From assembly GCA_937924675.1 (NCBI GenBank), contig CALEVL010000334.1:1-13776 (forward strand): DNA of 13,776 nucleotides. The letters run 5' to 3'. This DNA is from an uncultured Ignavibacteria bacterium (GTDB lineage: Bacteria; Bacteroidota; Ignavibacteria; Tepidaquicellales; Tepidaquicellaceae). Positions 1 through 8,900 of the stretch are shown one piece after another. The position numbers and the translations under genes are program-made. The notes under the pieces were generated by a model. That model had not been told where the DNA came from. It made no database searches and worked only from the letters and a program-made list of their open reading frames with translations. How positions within the stretch are numbered: the first letter of the stretch is position 1; each line of letters begins with the position of its first letter.

Positions 1-45
1 AAATTTACGAAAAGTGCAAATCTGTTATTAACTCGAAGACAATCA

Positions 46-498
46 GAAAAAACTGCGTGGGAGGATTGCGGTTACAACGGGGAGAATAGCGGTTTGCCAA
101 GGGAAGACTGCGCCATGCCCGGGGAGGACTGCGCCAGTGGGGTGAAAACTGCGTCATGCCCGGAGAAACTTGCGCCAAGCACGGAGAGAACTACTCCCTC
201 ACAGTGGAAGACTCCTCCATCTCGGTGAAAACTCCGCTTTCCTCAGGGAAAATTCTTCCAACCCCAGGCAAGCGGGAATTCAGCCCTGTCAAAGCGGAAG
301 TAATCCCGGTGAAAACTATACTTTCCTTTGGCAAGACTCTTCCATGCACGGTGAAGATTCAATGTAGCACGAGGAAGAGTCAATGTTGCGCAGTGAAGAC
401 TCAAAGATGCTTAGTGAAGACTCAAAGATGCTTAGTGAAGACTCAATCTTGCAAGGGGAGGACGCTCTCCGTTCCCGAAAAGTTTCATTGGGAGAAAA
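46..498. repeat. Degenerate 21-bp tandem repeat array
   Basis: About 21 head-to-tail units. From 163 to 477, fifteen consecutive units are exactly 21 bp each (boundaries at 163, 184, 205, 226 and so on to 457). The units to the left (60-162) vary between 19 and 22 bp, and the edges at 46-59 and 478-498 are decayed. The shared core, written on the plus strand, is TGAARACTC or a relative such as GGGAGGACTGCG; the second half of each unit varies freely. The units at 394-414 and 415-435 are identical and 436-456 shares its first 12 bases with them, so the latest duplication is at the right-hand end. Because 21 is a multiple of three, long frames stay open on both strands: plus 156-518 reads as a heptapeptide repeat of VKT plus four variable residues, and minus 316-516 as repeats of ESSLSIF type. 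I see no convincing start site or homologous family, so I treat it as a minisatellite and not as a gene. Confidence 0.85.
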
Positions 499-571
499 AG
501 CCCGAAGGGCTGACATGATTATAGCGTAGAGTACGTCAGATATTCAAACCCAAAGGGGTGGAATTATTTTC

Positions 572-665
572 ACTCGGCGAATCCACTCAATGGATTCTTC
601 GCGGAGCCTGCCCTATAAGGGCTCAGAATGACAAGTTCTCGTTCAGCCGACGGCGGAGTCTCCTT
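572..665 (-). repeat. Hairpin-rich intergenic element, probable dispersed repeat
   Basis: Read on the minus strand this begins near 635 with TTGTCATTCTGAGCCC and continues through GCGAAGAATCC. That resembles the TGTCATTCTGAGCGAAGCGAAGAATC-type repeats scattered between genes in many bacterial genomes. The element is built of small inverted repeats: GAATCCA (579-585) pairs with TGGATTC (591-597) around a 5-base loop, and GCCCT (610-614) pairs with AGGGC (618-622) around a 3-base loop. GAGCC (604-608) with GGCTC (620-624) is an alternative pairing. It lies just downstream of the stop codon of the PhoX-family gene (699), where no T-tract terminator is visible, so its hairpins could define that transcript's end. 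Only one copy is in the window; the dispersed nature is inferred from resemblance. The remaining bases (1-45, 499-571, 666-698) show nothing recognisable. Confidence 0.55.
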
Positions 666-698
666 GATCCTGTTGACTCTGACTCTGAACAAAATGAA

Positions 699-2378
699 TT
701 AATCTGTTTTTCTAAATCCCGTGATTGCAACTACAGCCGGCCGGGGAATGTCTTCACCAAAATCCGGCCAGCGGCTGGTTAGGTCTTTGAGCGTTTGAGA
801 ATTTTCCCCGGGATGTTGAATTGAAAGAAACATGGTCGAACCATCGGGCGTAAAATTCCCTCCGCATATCTCGCAATCTGCCGGTCCCGATGCAAACCTG
901 AATGCTTTTCCCTTGTTTTCTCCCGTTGTCGGTATCATGAACATTCCATTGTTTTTAAATGGCCTCTGTTCATCCTTGTTCAATTTGCTTGAAGATACAT
1001 CGCACAGCACCCAGAGATTTCCGTGAGTGTCAAACGTAAGGTTGTCCGGACATGAAAACCCGGAAGCAACTCCGCCGGTTGCAAAAACTTCCCAATCGAA
1101 TTCTTCGCTCTCCGGATCATCACCCTTTTCAATTAATCTGACAATACTGCCAAAGTTATCATCCTTCTTTGAATTGTTTGTAAATGCAATGAAAAGTGAC
1201 GAGTCCACAGGACTGATCTCAATATCTTCAGGTCTGTTGCATTCCGTTCCGCCGACCAGTTTGGAAGCTGTATCACAATTCACTAAAACATCTGCCTGAG
1301 ATCCGTAACTTGCTTTAAGTTCTTCCCGCTTATTATAATCAAGCAATTGCCACTTCCCGTTTTCAAAATCAGCAACGTAGAGATCGCCTTCATCAAGTAT
1401 GTTCATGTTCTTGCTTCTGTCATCTTTGTCATATTCTGACTTTGAGATAAACTTGTACACGCATTCATTCACTTTGTCATCACCCATGTATGCAACAACT
1501 TTTCCCTTGGGAGAAATATTGATTACTACATTTTCATGTCTGAATCTTCCGAGGGAAGTTCTCTTGACCGGAATTGAGTTCTTGTCGAAAGGATCAACTT
1601 CTACAACCCAACCGTAATGATTCACGTTGAAGTCCTTTTCAACATCATTCCATCTGTACTCCCAGATATTATCAGACGCAAAATAATCCTGGAAGTTCTC
1701 TTCACCGCTTAACACCGTTCCCCATGGAGTAATACCGCCGCTGCAGTTTGCCAAAGTCCCTTTCGTAAAGTCATCATTGCCCATCAAATCACTTTTCAGC
1801 GCTTTACCGGAAATCCTAATGGGTGTATTTGCATCAACTCTCCTGTTGTATGTTTCATCGTCAACAAACATCCATTCACCATTCTCACGCCTGACTCTGA
1901 AAACAGAAAAGCCTACGGATGCCTTTTCCCTGTTGACTTCCTCTGCAGTCTTGATCCTTCCCGATTTGAAGTCTGCATCAGTATAGTTGTTGATAAACAA
2001 AGGTGAGGGAAATTCATGGTTTACAAACAGGAGTCCGTCTTCAGAATTGTTTCCTTCTGAATGCAAGTCAATCGGCAAGTATGCAACATAATCATTGTTG
2101 AATCCGAAGTTCTCACTTTGGGAAATCTTTTCACCCCACTTTCTGATTACCGTGAAATTAAATCCTTCGGGAAGGATCAGCTTGTCTTCATTTGAAGCTT
2201 CAATAGGATCAAAGTACAACTGGGATTGTCTTACAGTAAATTTATTTTCATTTAGCCTGTCAAAGAAAGCAGAGGGTATAATGGAGCCTAACGCCAGAAA
2301 TGCGGTGGCTTTTCCCGAGCGGGTAAGCATTTCTCTTCTTGAAATCTTGTCTGAAATGAGTTGCTCTAATTTTTTCAT
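699..2378 (-). CDS. PhoX-family (DUF839) exported protein, putative alkaline phosphatase
   Basis: A 559-aa protein of the PhoX/DUF839 family, whose characterised members are Tat-exported, calcium- and iron-dependent phosphatases acting on phosphate monoesters outside the cytoplasm. The N-terminus carries a Tat-type signal: SRREML at residues 13-18, then a hydrophobic stretch at about 24-39. Family-like conserved blocks follow in order: VNHEF (119-123), NCSGG-TPWG (211-220) followed by Glu226-Glu227, GRFRHE (277-282), MGDD (298-301), RPEDIE (382-387), PDNLTFD (444-450) and QHPGE (521-525). Cys212 sits where the family's iron-ligand cysteine is expected, although I cannot align it here. The start is ATG at 2378, with no clear Shine-Dalgarno sequence. 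The gene follows the metalloprotease gene but is separated from it by a strong terminator, so it probably has its own promoter in 2379-2435. Family membership is firm. The substrate, and whether it responds to phosphate, cannot be read from the sequence. Confidence 0.88.
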   Translation of the reverse strand: MKKLEQLISDKISRREMLTRSGKATAFLALGSIIPSAFFDRLNENKFTVRQSQLYFDPIEASNEDKLILPEGFNFTVIRKWGEKISQSENFGFNNDYVAYLPIDLHSEGNNSEDGLLFVNHEFPSPLFINNYTDADFKSGRIKTAEEVNREKASVGFSVFRVRRENGEWMFVDDETYNRRVDANTPIRISGKALKSDLMGNDDFTKGTLANCSGGITPWGTVLSGEENFQDYFASDNIWEYRWNDVEKDFNVNHYGWVVEVDPFDKNSIPVKRTSLGRFRHENVVINISPKGKVVAYMGDDKVNECVYKFISKSEYDKDDRSKNMNILDEGDLYVADFENGKWQLLDYNKREELKASYGSQADVLVNCDTASKLVGGTECNRPEDIEISPVDSSLFIAFTNNSKKDDNFGSIVRLIEKGDDPESEEFDWEVFATGGVASGFSCPDNLTFDTHGNLWVLCDVSSSKLNKDEQRPFKNNGMFMIPTTGENKGKAFRFASGPADCEICGGNFTPDGSTMFLSIQHPGENSQTLKDLTSRWPDFGEDIPRPAVVAITGFRKTD

Positions 2379-2435
2379 ACTTTAAAATACAATCTTCACT
2401 CTTAATATTTGCCAACATAATTTTACTTTATTGTT

Positions 2436-2467
2436 AAATAAAAAAGCCGGAAGAATTTCTTCCGGCT
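2436..2467 (-). terminator. Intrinsic terminator of the metalloprotease gene
   Basis: A near-perfect palindrome at 2445-2467 has two 10-bp arms (AGCCGGAAGA and TCTTCCGGCT) around a 3-base loop. On the minus strand it is followed by TTTTTT-A-TTT. It starts about 30 bases past the stop codon at 2498, which is textbook geometry for the minus-strand gene. It insulates the PhoX-family gene, whose start is a further 58 bases downstream. Confidence 0.9.
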
Positions 2468-2497
2468 ATTTGTAAGAGTAGATGACTTAAGAGTCCT

Positions 2498-5400
2498 TTA
2501 GGGCTTGATCACACTGACAAAATTTGAAGCATTATTGTCTGCAATCAAAGCATCAGTCGCATCAACGAAATTATTTCCGTCAAGATCCGTTTTGACATAA
2601 CCGACAACAAAATTTGCTGCATCATTGTCAATTGCTACAAGATCAGTTCCGTCAATTGTGCCGTCACCGTTGATCTCACCGCTGTATATTGCAAACTCTA
2701 TCGGTGAGGTATCAACCTGAATCATATTGCTTCCGAATGCCTGATTTGCGGCAGTTGTGAAGTCATAGCTAAGCACAGCTCCTTTTGTATATGCCGCTCC
2801 GCCTGACTTGCTCCATGTCTCAAGGCAGTTTCTGTGTTTAAGCTGAATGTAATATGTACCGGTTGGAGCTGTTGCAAACAAAGCTGATACTGAAAGTGAA
2901 ACCGAATCAAGAATTCCTTTCGCCGAATCAACGACAGCATATGGTGAGGTTATACTTCTCAAATATACTCTTACTGTATCTTTTGCATTCAGTCTGTTAG
3001 TTGATGAGTTGTAGAAGCCCTGCTGAGCGAATGTGATATTTGCCGGCACAGCCGCAGCAGAATTTACTACGCAGACAGAATCAACGTAGAGATTATTTCC
3101 AAAGCCGCTTCTTGCACGGAATCTTATTTTATTTGTGCCTGAAGGCAATGCATATTTCTTCGTTTGCCATTGTCCGCTTGTAGGAGTAAAAGCTGAGCCT
3201 GAGGCGGCAACTGTATTAAGATTGCCGTTCACATTGTTTCCCCAAAGTCTTACCAACGTAGTATAAGTTGTGCCGCTGTTGGTTGACGATAATATTTCCA
3301 GTGAATCAGTACTTCCGTCCGTATAAGGAGCATAAGCATTATCGAACTTCAGAGAATCACCTGCGACTGTATTTTCGAAAATCTTTGTAGCAAGAATTTC
3401 AGTTACGCCTGAATTAGCATTCCAGAAATCAAACTTTGCCGAGCCGCTTCCAATACCGTAACTGCTGACTGCATTTCTTGTCCAGTAAGTTGACGATGGC
3501 TCAAACGCCCAGCCGGAAGGAGGGAAAGTTATTGACGTGAATCCTTCACAAAGTTTGTTGTCGATAATTCTGAAATTGTATTGTGCAGTAGAATCTTTTT
3601 CATGACCTGCAGAATTGTTCTGTGCAAAGATCTTGTAATAGATCTGATCACCAACTACTACATCAGAGTTAAGTGAATTGAATGCTGCTGAATAGTTATT
3701 GCCAGATGTGTTGATGAGTCTAAAAATCTTTGTATTCACGATTGAATTTTTATACCACACAACCCATACAGAATCAAGAGGATGTATTGATGTAACAGTT
3801 GAATTAACACTCACCGGCCAGCTTGATTTCAACTGATCAAGGATAGGTGTATGAGAAATTCCGGGAAGACTCGTATTAGAGATTGTAAAATTAGTGTTCG
3901 AAATATCGAAGAAGATATTTCCAACTGCTTCAACTTTGATCCTCGCTGTTGTAGTATTGACTCCCGGAAGTGTTACGAGTTGTGAGCCGTCATTGGCAGT
4001 GTTTGCAAGAAGCAATGTCGGATAAGTATAACCGCCGTCCGTGGAAAGTCTTATGTTGACATTTGCACAGCTAACAGGAACTGCTGTTGTATTTGCTACA
4101 TTCCATGTTACAGTCTGCTGAATACTGCTGTTCCAGTTAACTGCTGTATTTGGTGATGTAACTGTAAACGGACCTGCACCTGAATTGACGTTGAAAGTAA
4201 TTGTGTTGAATCCAATACCTCCGCCGCCGGGGTTATTATCCCGCACAGTCAGACGGAACACAAGTGATCTTGTATATGAAGGAAGTATCTCTCCGATAGT
4301 TGATGTGTTGTTAACTATGTCAGAGATCTTCGGAAATATTCTTGTCTTTGCAGTATCAGGTTTAAATGACCTGAAAATCGGCGCATTGCCTGAAGGAGCA
4401 GTAGGCGCTCCTGCAGGACCAAGATCGTATTCTTCCCAGATATATGTCAATGAGTTTGGATTGTTTACATCAGTAGCCGAACCTGTCAGCTGAAACGGTG
4501 TGTTTATAGGAATTGTAAATCCTCCGGCGGGCACTGTAACTGACGGAGGAGTATTTCCTGTGTTTGTAATTACAGGGCAAGAGTTTCCGCCTCCGGTTTG
4601 TGTATAAGCAGCTATCTCCGAAATGCTTCCGGTATGAAACAAATCATCGCTGTTGGGCTGCAGATCATGCGCACCGCAGATTCCGGCATAACCCATGATT
4701 GTACTTGCACTGCCGGGCTCCCAGGCAGTTGTTGCATTCCTGTTACCGCCCGCGCAACTTCCGGCAGTTCCGTTGAATGTGTGGTTACCTCTGTATTGGT
4801 GTCCCATTTCATGAGCTACATAATCAATATCAAAGGGATCGCCTATTGGTGAACCGGATCCGGTTACACCCCTGGCTTTATTTCCAGCAACACAAACAAC
4901 ACCCAGTCCTGCAACTCCCCCGCCGCCTGTGCTGAATACATGTCCGATGTCATAATTAGCTGTACCGATGACAGCGTCGCAGTTGGTTTGATTTTGTCCG
5001 AGCATTGTACTGCCGTTGTTGTTAGTATAAGGATCTGTTCCACTATTTGTATAAACAATGCTTGAATTGTTAGCAACAAGTGTCATTCTCACAGAAACAT
5101 CTTTTTCATACACGCCATTGACTCTGTTTATTGTTGTTACGATTGCCGCTAATCCGAGAGCAACAGTACCGCCGTGAAATGCAGTGTACTCACCTGTAGC
5201 AGCATTTGCAAGACGGTATGTTCTGAGTTGTTCGCCTGTTGCATCGACCTCTGTTACTGCATTATCCGGCAAAGCAACTTCGTTTACAAAACATTCAAAG
5301 TTCTTTTTAGCTCTGTACTTTGATTTATAGTAAGTGATGTAAACTTCTTTCTCCAGAGAGCTATACGGGTCTATGAAGAAATTTCCGCGCGGCGAAAGAA

Positions 5401-5836
5401 TCATTCCATGAAAGCCGTGAGCCGTAACATCAAGTTTTCCGGTGGCATAAGGATCATCTATGCCTTTCACGGTAAGCGTAATGATATCCGGATATTGTTT
5501 TGCGAGCGGTTCTTCCATCATGGAATATTTCTCCACATAGAAACTTGCCATGCTTCCGTCCGGGAGAGGAAGCTCAAGTACTACCGGAGAAGTTAATGCT
5601 CTCTCCGTTCTTTCAAGCGGTGCAGATTTTAGAAATCCTGTAATCCCTGCCAGATCGAGCCTTGCAGTCTTGTATTCATCAGGAATAATTCTTCTTTCAC
5701 CTTTTACAATAAAATCGCCTTCAACAGTTCCAGACCAGAATCTTCCGGCTGTTTGAGAATAAGAATTACCAAGAAGAATGACACTGAAAATAATCAGCGT
5801 CAGAAATATTCCGGCAATTTTGTATAGCTTTGTCAT
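2498..5836 (-). CDS. Secreted reprolysin-like metalloprotease with dockerin-like C-terminus
   Basis: A 1112-aa exported zinc endopeptidase of the metzincin type. Residues 1-28 form a Sec signal peptide (hydrophobic 8-22, probable cleavage near SYS-Q). Residues 30-185 look like the propeptide of reprolysin-like proteases. The catalytic domain spans about 205-415, with zinc ligands His342, His346 and His352 in HEMGHQYRGNH, catalytic Glu343 and a Met-turn TIMGY with Met381. Beta-sandwich modules follow: an Ig/PKD-like stretch at 430-550, another at about 555-655, one at 660-757, and a jelly-roll-like 'choice-of-anchor' type stretch at 763-924. The C-terminus (1054-1107) has two Asp/Asn-rich calcium-loop repeats (NGDGTIDGTD and DLDGNNFVDATD), like a dockerin type I pair, and no T9SS tail. 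The start is ATG at 5836 with an A-rich leader. The metzincin glycine after the second zinc histidine is replaced by Arg349. Its substrate is unknown; nutrient proteolysis is plausible. Confidence 0.9.
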   Translation of the reverse strand: MTKLYKIAGIFLTLIIFSVILLGNSYSQTAGRFWSGTVEGDFIVKGERRIIPDEYKTARLDLAGITGFLKSAPLERTERALTSPVVLELPLPDGSMASFYVEKYSMMEEPLAKQYPDIITLTVKGIDDPYATGKLDVTAHGFHGMILSPRGNFFIDPYSSLEKEVYITYYKSKYRAKKNFECFVNEVALPDNAVTEVDATGEQLRTYRLANAATGEYTAFHGGTVALGLAAIVTTINRVNGVYEKDVSVRMTLVANNSSIVYTNSGTDPYTNNNGSTMLGQNQTNCDAVIGTANYDIGHVFSTGGGGVAGLGVVCVAGNKARGVTGSGSPIGDPFDIDYVAHEMGHQYRGNHTFNGTAGSCAGGNRNATTAWEPGSASTIMGYAGICGAHDLQPNSDDLFHTGSISEIAAYTQTGGGNSCPVITNTGNTPPSVTVPAGGFTIPINTPFQLTGSATDVNNPNSLTYIWEEYDLGPAGAPTAPSGNAPIFRSFKPDTAKTRIFPKISDIVNNTSTIGEILPSYTRSLVFRLTVRDNNPGGGGIGFNTITFNVNSGAGPFTVTSPNTAVNWNSSIQQTVTWNVANTTAVPVSCANVNIRLSTDGGYTYPTLLLANTANDGSQLVTLPGVNTTTARIKVEAVGNIFFDISNTNFTISNTSLPGISHTPILDQLKSSWPVSVNSTVTSIHPLDSVWVVWYKNSIVNTKIFRLINTSGNNYSAAFNSLNSDVVVGDQIYYKIFAQNNSAGHEKDSTAQYNFRIIDNKLCEGFTSITFPPSGWAFEPSSTYWTRNAVSSYGIGSGSAKFDFWNANSGVTEILATKIFENTVAGDSLKFDNAYAPYTDGSTDSLEILSSTNSGTTYTTLVRLWGNNVNGNLNTVAASGSAFTPTSGQWQTKKYALPSGTNKIRFRARSGFGNNLYVDSVCVVNSAAAVPANITFAQQGFYNSSTNRLNAKDTVRVYLRSITSPYAVVDSAKGILDSVSLSVSALFATAPTGTYYIQLKHRNCLETWSKSGGAAYTKGAVLSYDFTTAANQAFGSNMIQVDTSPIEFAIYSGEINGDGTIDGTDLVAIDNDAANFVVGYVKTDLDGNNFVDATDALIADNNASNFVSVIKP

Positions 5837-5858
5837 TATTTATTTTTTGATTGTTAAT

Positions 5859-5902
5859 AAAAAAAGAGTTGATCTCATCTATTGTTCAGAAGAGATCAAC
5901 TC
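5859..5902 (-). terminator. Strong terminator behind the subtilase gene, inside the next gene's leader
   Basis: GAGTTGATCTC (5866-5876) is perfectly complementary to GAGATCAACTC (5892-5902). Three extra pairs (TCT with AGA) across one mismatch shorten the loop to 7 bases. On the minus strand seven T residues (5865-5859) follow immediately. It lies 72 bases past the subtilase stop (5974). Its T-tract ends only 22 bases before the ATG of the metalloprotease gene (5836), which leaves no room for a promoter between terminator and start codon. Confidence 0.9.
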
Positions 5903-5973
5903 AATATGCCTTATATTAGAAGTTGTTCAATACTCAGAAACTTTGCATAAAAAATTTTAAAAACCAGTTTAAA

Positions 5974-8900
5974 TTACTTTATCAGCAGCATACGCTTGAC
6001 TGAAACAAAAGCTCCGGCTTCTATCCTGTAAAAGTATGCTCCGCTGGGAAGGCTCGCAGCATCAAATCTTACAGTGTAGTTTCCGGCTTCCTTATTACCG
6101 TTTACAAGAGTAACCATTTCCTTTCCGAGAACATCATACACCTTAAGCTTCACATCGCTTCTCTCAGGAACAGAGAAAGAGATGGTTGTAGATGGATTGA
6201 ATGGATTCGGATAGTTCTGCTGAAGATCAAACCTTACAGGAATTTCAAGATTGCTCTGAGAGATCGAAGTCGGTATCTCATTTACAAATCTCATTGCTCC
6301 GTCAAGCAATCTTCGGACCGTGGAAGCATTCGGAGAATTCAATGACGGTCTTAAGGATTCAACATCAACTCCAAAGACCGCAATATTTGCGTTCGGACCA
6401 ATTCTTCCGATTGCGTTCATTGAGTCAGGGTGTTGTTTGAACCTGTACAGATCAAACAATTGGGCAGATGGAACTGTAGCCGATTTTCTGATCACATCCG
6501 GCCAAGGGCCAACTGTGCTGTCTGTAATACCTGTATTGACAGTCATTCCTGTTAATCCTTTGTTGCCTGTTGACCCCGGCCTGTCCGCAATAAATTCAAA
6601 ACCGAGTGACTCTCTTGCAAACTGTGCATCATAATATGTTGATGCTGCTCTGTCAAGATGATAGCCAATATCTTCAGCAAAGATCACAAGTTTTGCTTTG
6701 CTTATCACAGTGGTTCCTCCTGATGCAAGATATGACTTCAATGAATCCTTTACAACATTGGACATGATCGAAGTACCTTCTCCTAAGAGAATTACTGACT
6801 TGTAACCTCTGAATGAAATAGATGCAGTTCCTGTGTTACTCTTTCTATTGTAGATATCAAACGTTGAACCGAGATTGCTGAGATTTGCCATGACTGAATC
6901 TCTTGAAGCTCTTCCTGTCGCTGATGTTGAATCATAAACAACCATCACGTCACCTCTTGATTGTCTCTTGAATGTGATGCTGTAAGTCTGTGCTGACTTC
7001 AGTGAATCAACAGAGTTATAAGCCCAAACGGCCCACTGTCCTGAAACTGAATCTCCCGGATTAAGCCCGAGTCCCTGCAGGATACCGTCAAGAGCAGAGT
7101 TAACAACGCTTAGCGAAGAATCACCTCCGGAATTATTTGAAGGCAACGAAAGGAGCACTGATGAAATATTTGGTGAACCGAATTTCCATTTATAAGTTGT
7201 GCCTTCCCCTGATCTTGTCCAGTTGATATTGATCTGCGAAGAATTGTTTGCAGAAGTAGTTACTGAAATTCCGTTCGGCGGAGATGAAAGATTAAAAGTG
7301 GAAAGCAAAGGTCGTTGCCTTTTAAACGTAATTGCTCTCGGACCGTTGATTGATTTGAGCGAATCAACATTCGGCAATACTCTGTGAGACCAGACATCCC
7401 ATTGACCGACAATTGAATCTCCCTGATTCACTCCGAGACCGGCAAGAATATTATCAAGTTGTCCTGAAGAAACAGTTATTGAATTGGTTCCGGCAGGAAT
7501 AGTAATTAGTCTGACATTTGGTGACGGACTTCCGAAAACCCATTTATATGTAGCACCAGTTGCGCTGGTATCCCAGGTAATCGTGTATGGAGTTGAACTG
7601 TTAGGCAGAGTAACAATCCTTGCACCTGCTGATGGAGTTCTTAATTGGAACGGATTGAGAACAGGAACATTTGTCACTTCAACTTTTTTCAGCATCTTGT
7701 GAACATTCAATCTTCCTTTAGATAGTACAAGACTTTGCAGTGATGCAAGTGTATCAACACTTGAAAGGATATATTGCTTGAACAGAAGAGCTGCAGAATC
7801 AGGATCAGATTTTGCAAGCTGTATAAATACACTGCTTGCGCCTCCATATATTAGTCCTATAGCGCCGGTGACTTGAGGAGTTGCCATTGAAGTGCCAGTC
7901 AGCAAACCGTAACTGCTTCCGGGAATAGTTGAAAGAATGCTTGTTCCGGGAGCTCCGAGATCCATATTGATAGGACCGTAACCTGCTCCGGAATTCTTCA
8001 CATCAGTATTTGTAGTATTTGTTACTGAGATAAGATAGTTGCTGGGGCAAGCAGTCGGGATGTCTCCTTCAGTATCAATGTTAAGATTTATATTGGGTCC
8101 GGCTCCTGCGCTTAGAATTCCAACTGCGCCGAGTGAATCAAAGAATCCGCACCATAGCGGATAATTTGCGGGCTGTCCTCGATCAACACCGAATGATGAA
8201 TTCGTTGCAACAACAAAAGCACCCTGAGAGCCGTTAGATTGATTATACAATTTCCTTTGTTTGTGAGCATAGCCGTATGCCTTAACAACGCTTTGCTCAA
8301 GCGAAGGTGAATTGCCGTATACAATCGGCATTGTCTTTACTTTCAAATTAACACCGGCAACTCCAAGTCCATTGTTTCCTATTGCCCCTGCAATTCCTGC
8401 ACAATGTGTCCCGTGATTGTTTGCGGGAATTGTTCCGTTGTTTGTTGAAGCATTCCATCCGTTAATATCATCAATATATCCGTTGTTGTCATCATCGATT
8501 CCGTTCGCGGGAATCTCCCTCCAGTTGAGCCATGTATCCAGATCAGGATGATTCGTCTGCTGCCCGCCGTCAACGATTGCCACAACTATCGTGTCATTCA
8601 TTGCAGTTACTCCGCCTCTTGAAAGTTCCCATGCTTCAGGTCCATCAATATCAGCATCAGGCGTGCCTCCTGTTTGTCCCGTATTGTTCTTGTCCCATTG
8701 CTCGGCAAACCGGGTATCATTAGGCGTAAATGATCTTTCTTGAACGTAGTGATTGAACTGCGCCACTGCAACATCATCATTTCTCATCACACTCATCAGA
8801 GCATCAACTGCAGCTGACCTTGAAACATCATACTGATAAAGATGAATGTTCAGATCTGCTACCAGAGTCTCTTTGTGTACAAGTCCGATTCCTGTGTAAT

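Noticed and set aside
46..498. CRISPR-like array
   Set aside because: Units are contiguous 21-bp repeats with no spacers of fixed length between identical repeats, and no cas genes are in the window.
558..782. Plus-strand open frame of 74 codons
   Set aside because: It runs through the hairpin element and into the antisense of the PhoX-family gene end; composition is set by those features.
4185..4493. Plus-strand open frame of 102 codons inside the metalloprotease gene
   Set aside because: Fully antisense to a well-supported coding region with domain matches; low-complexity composition.
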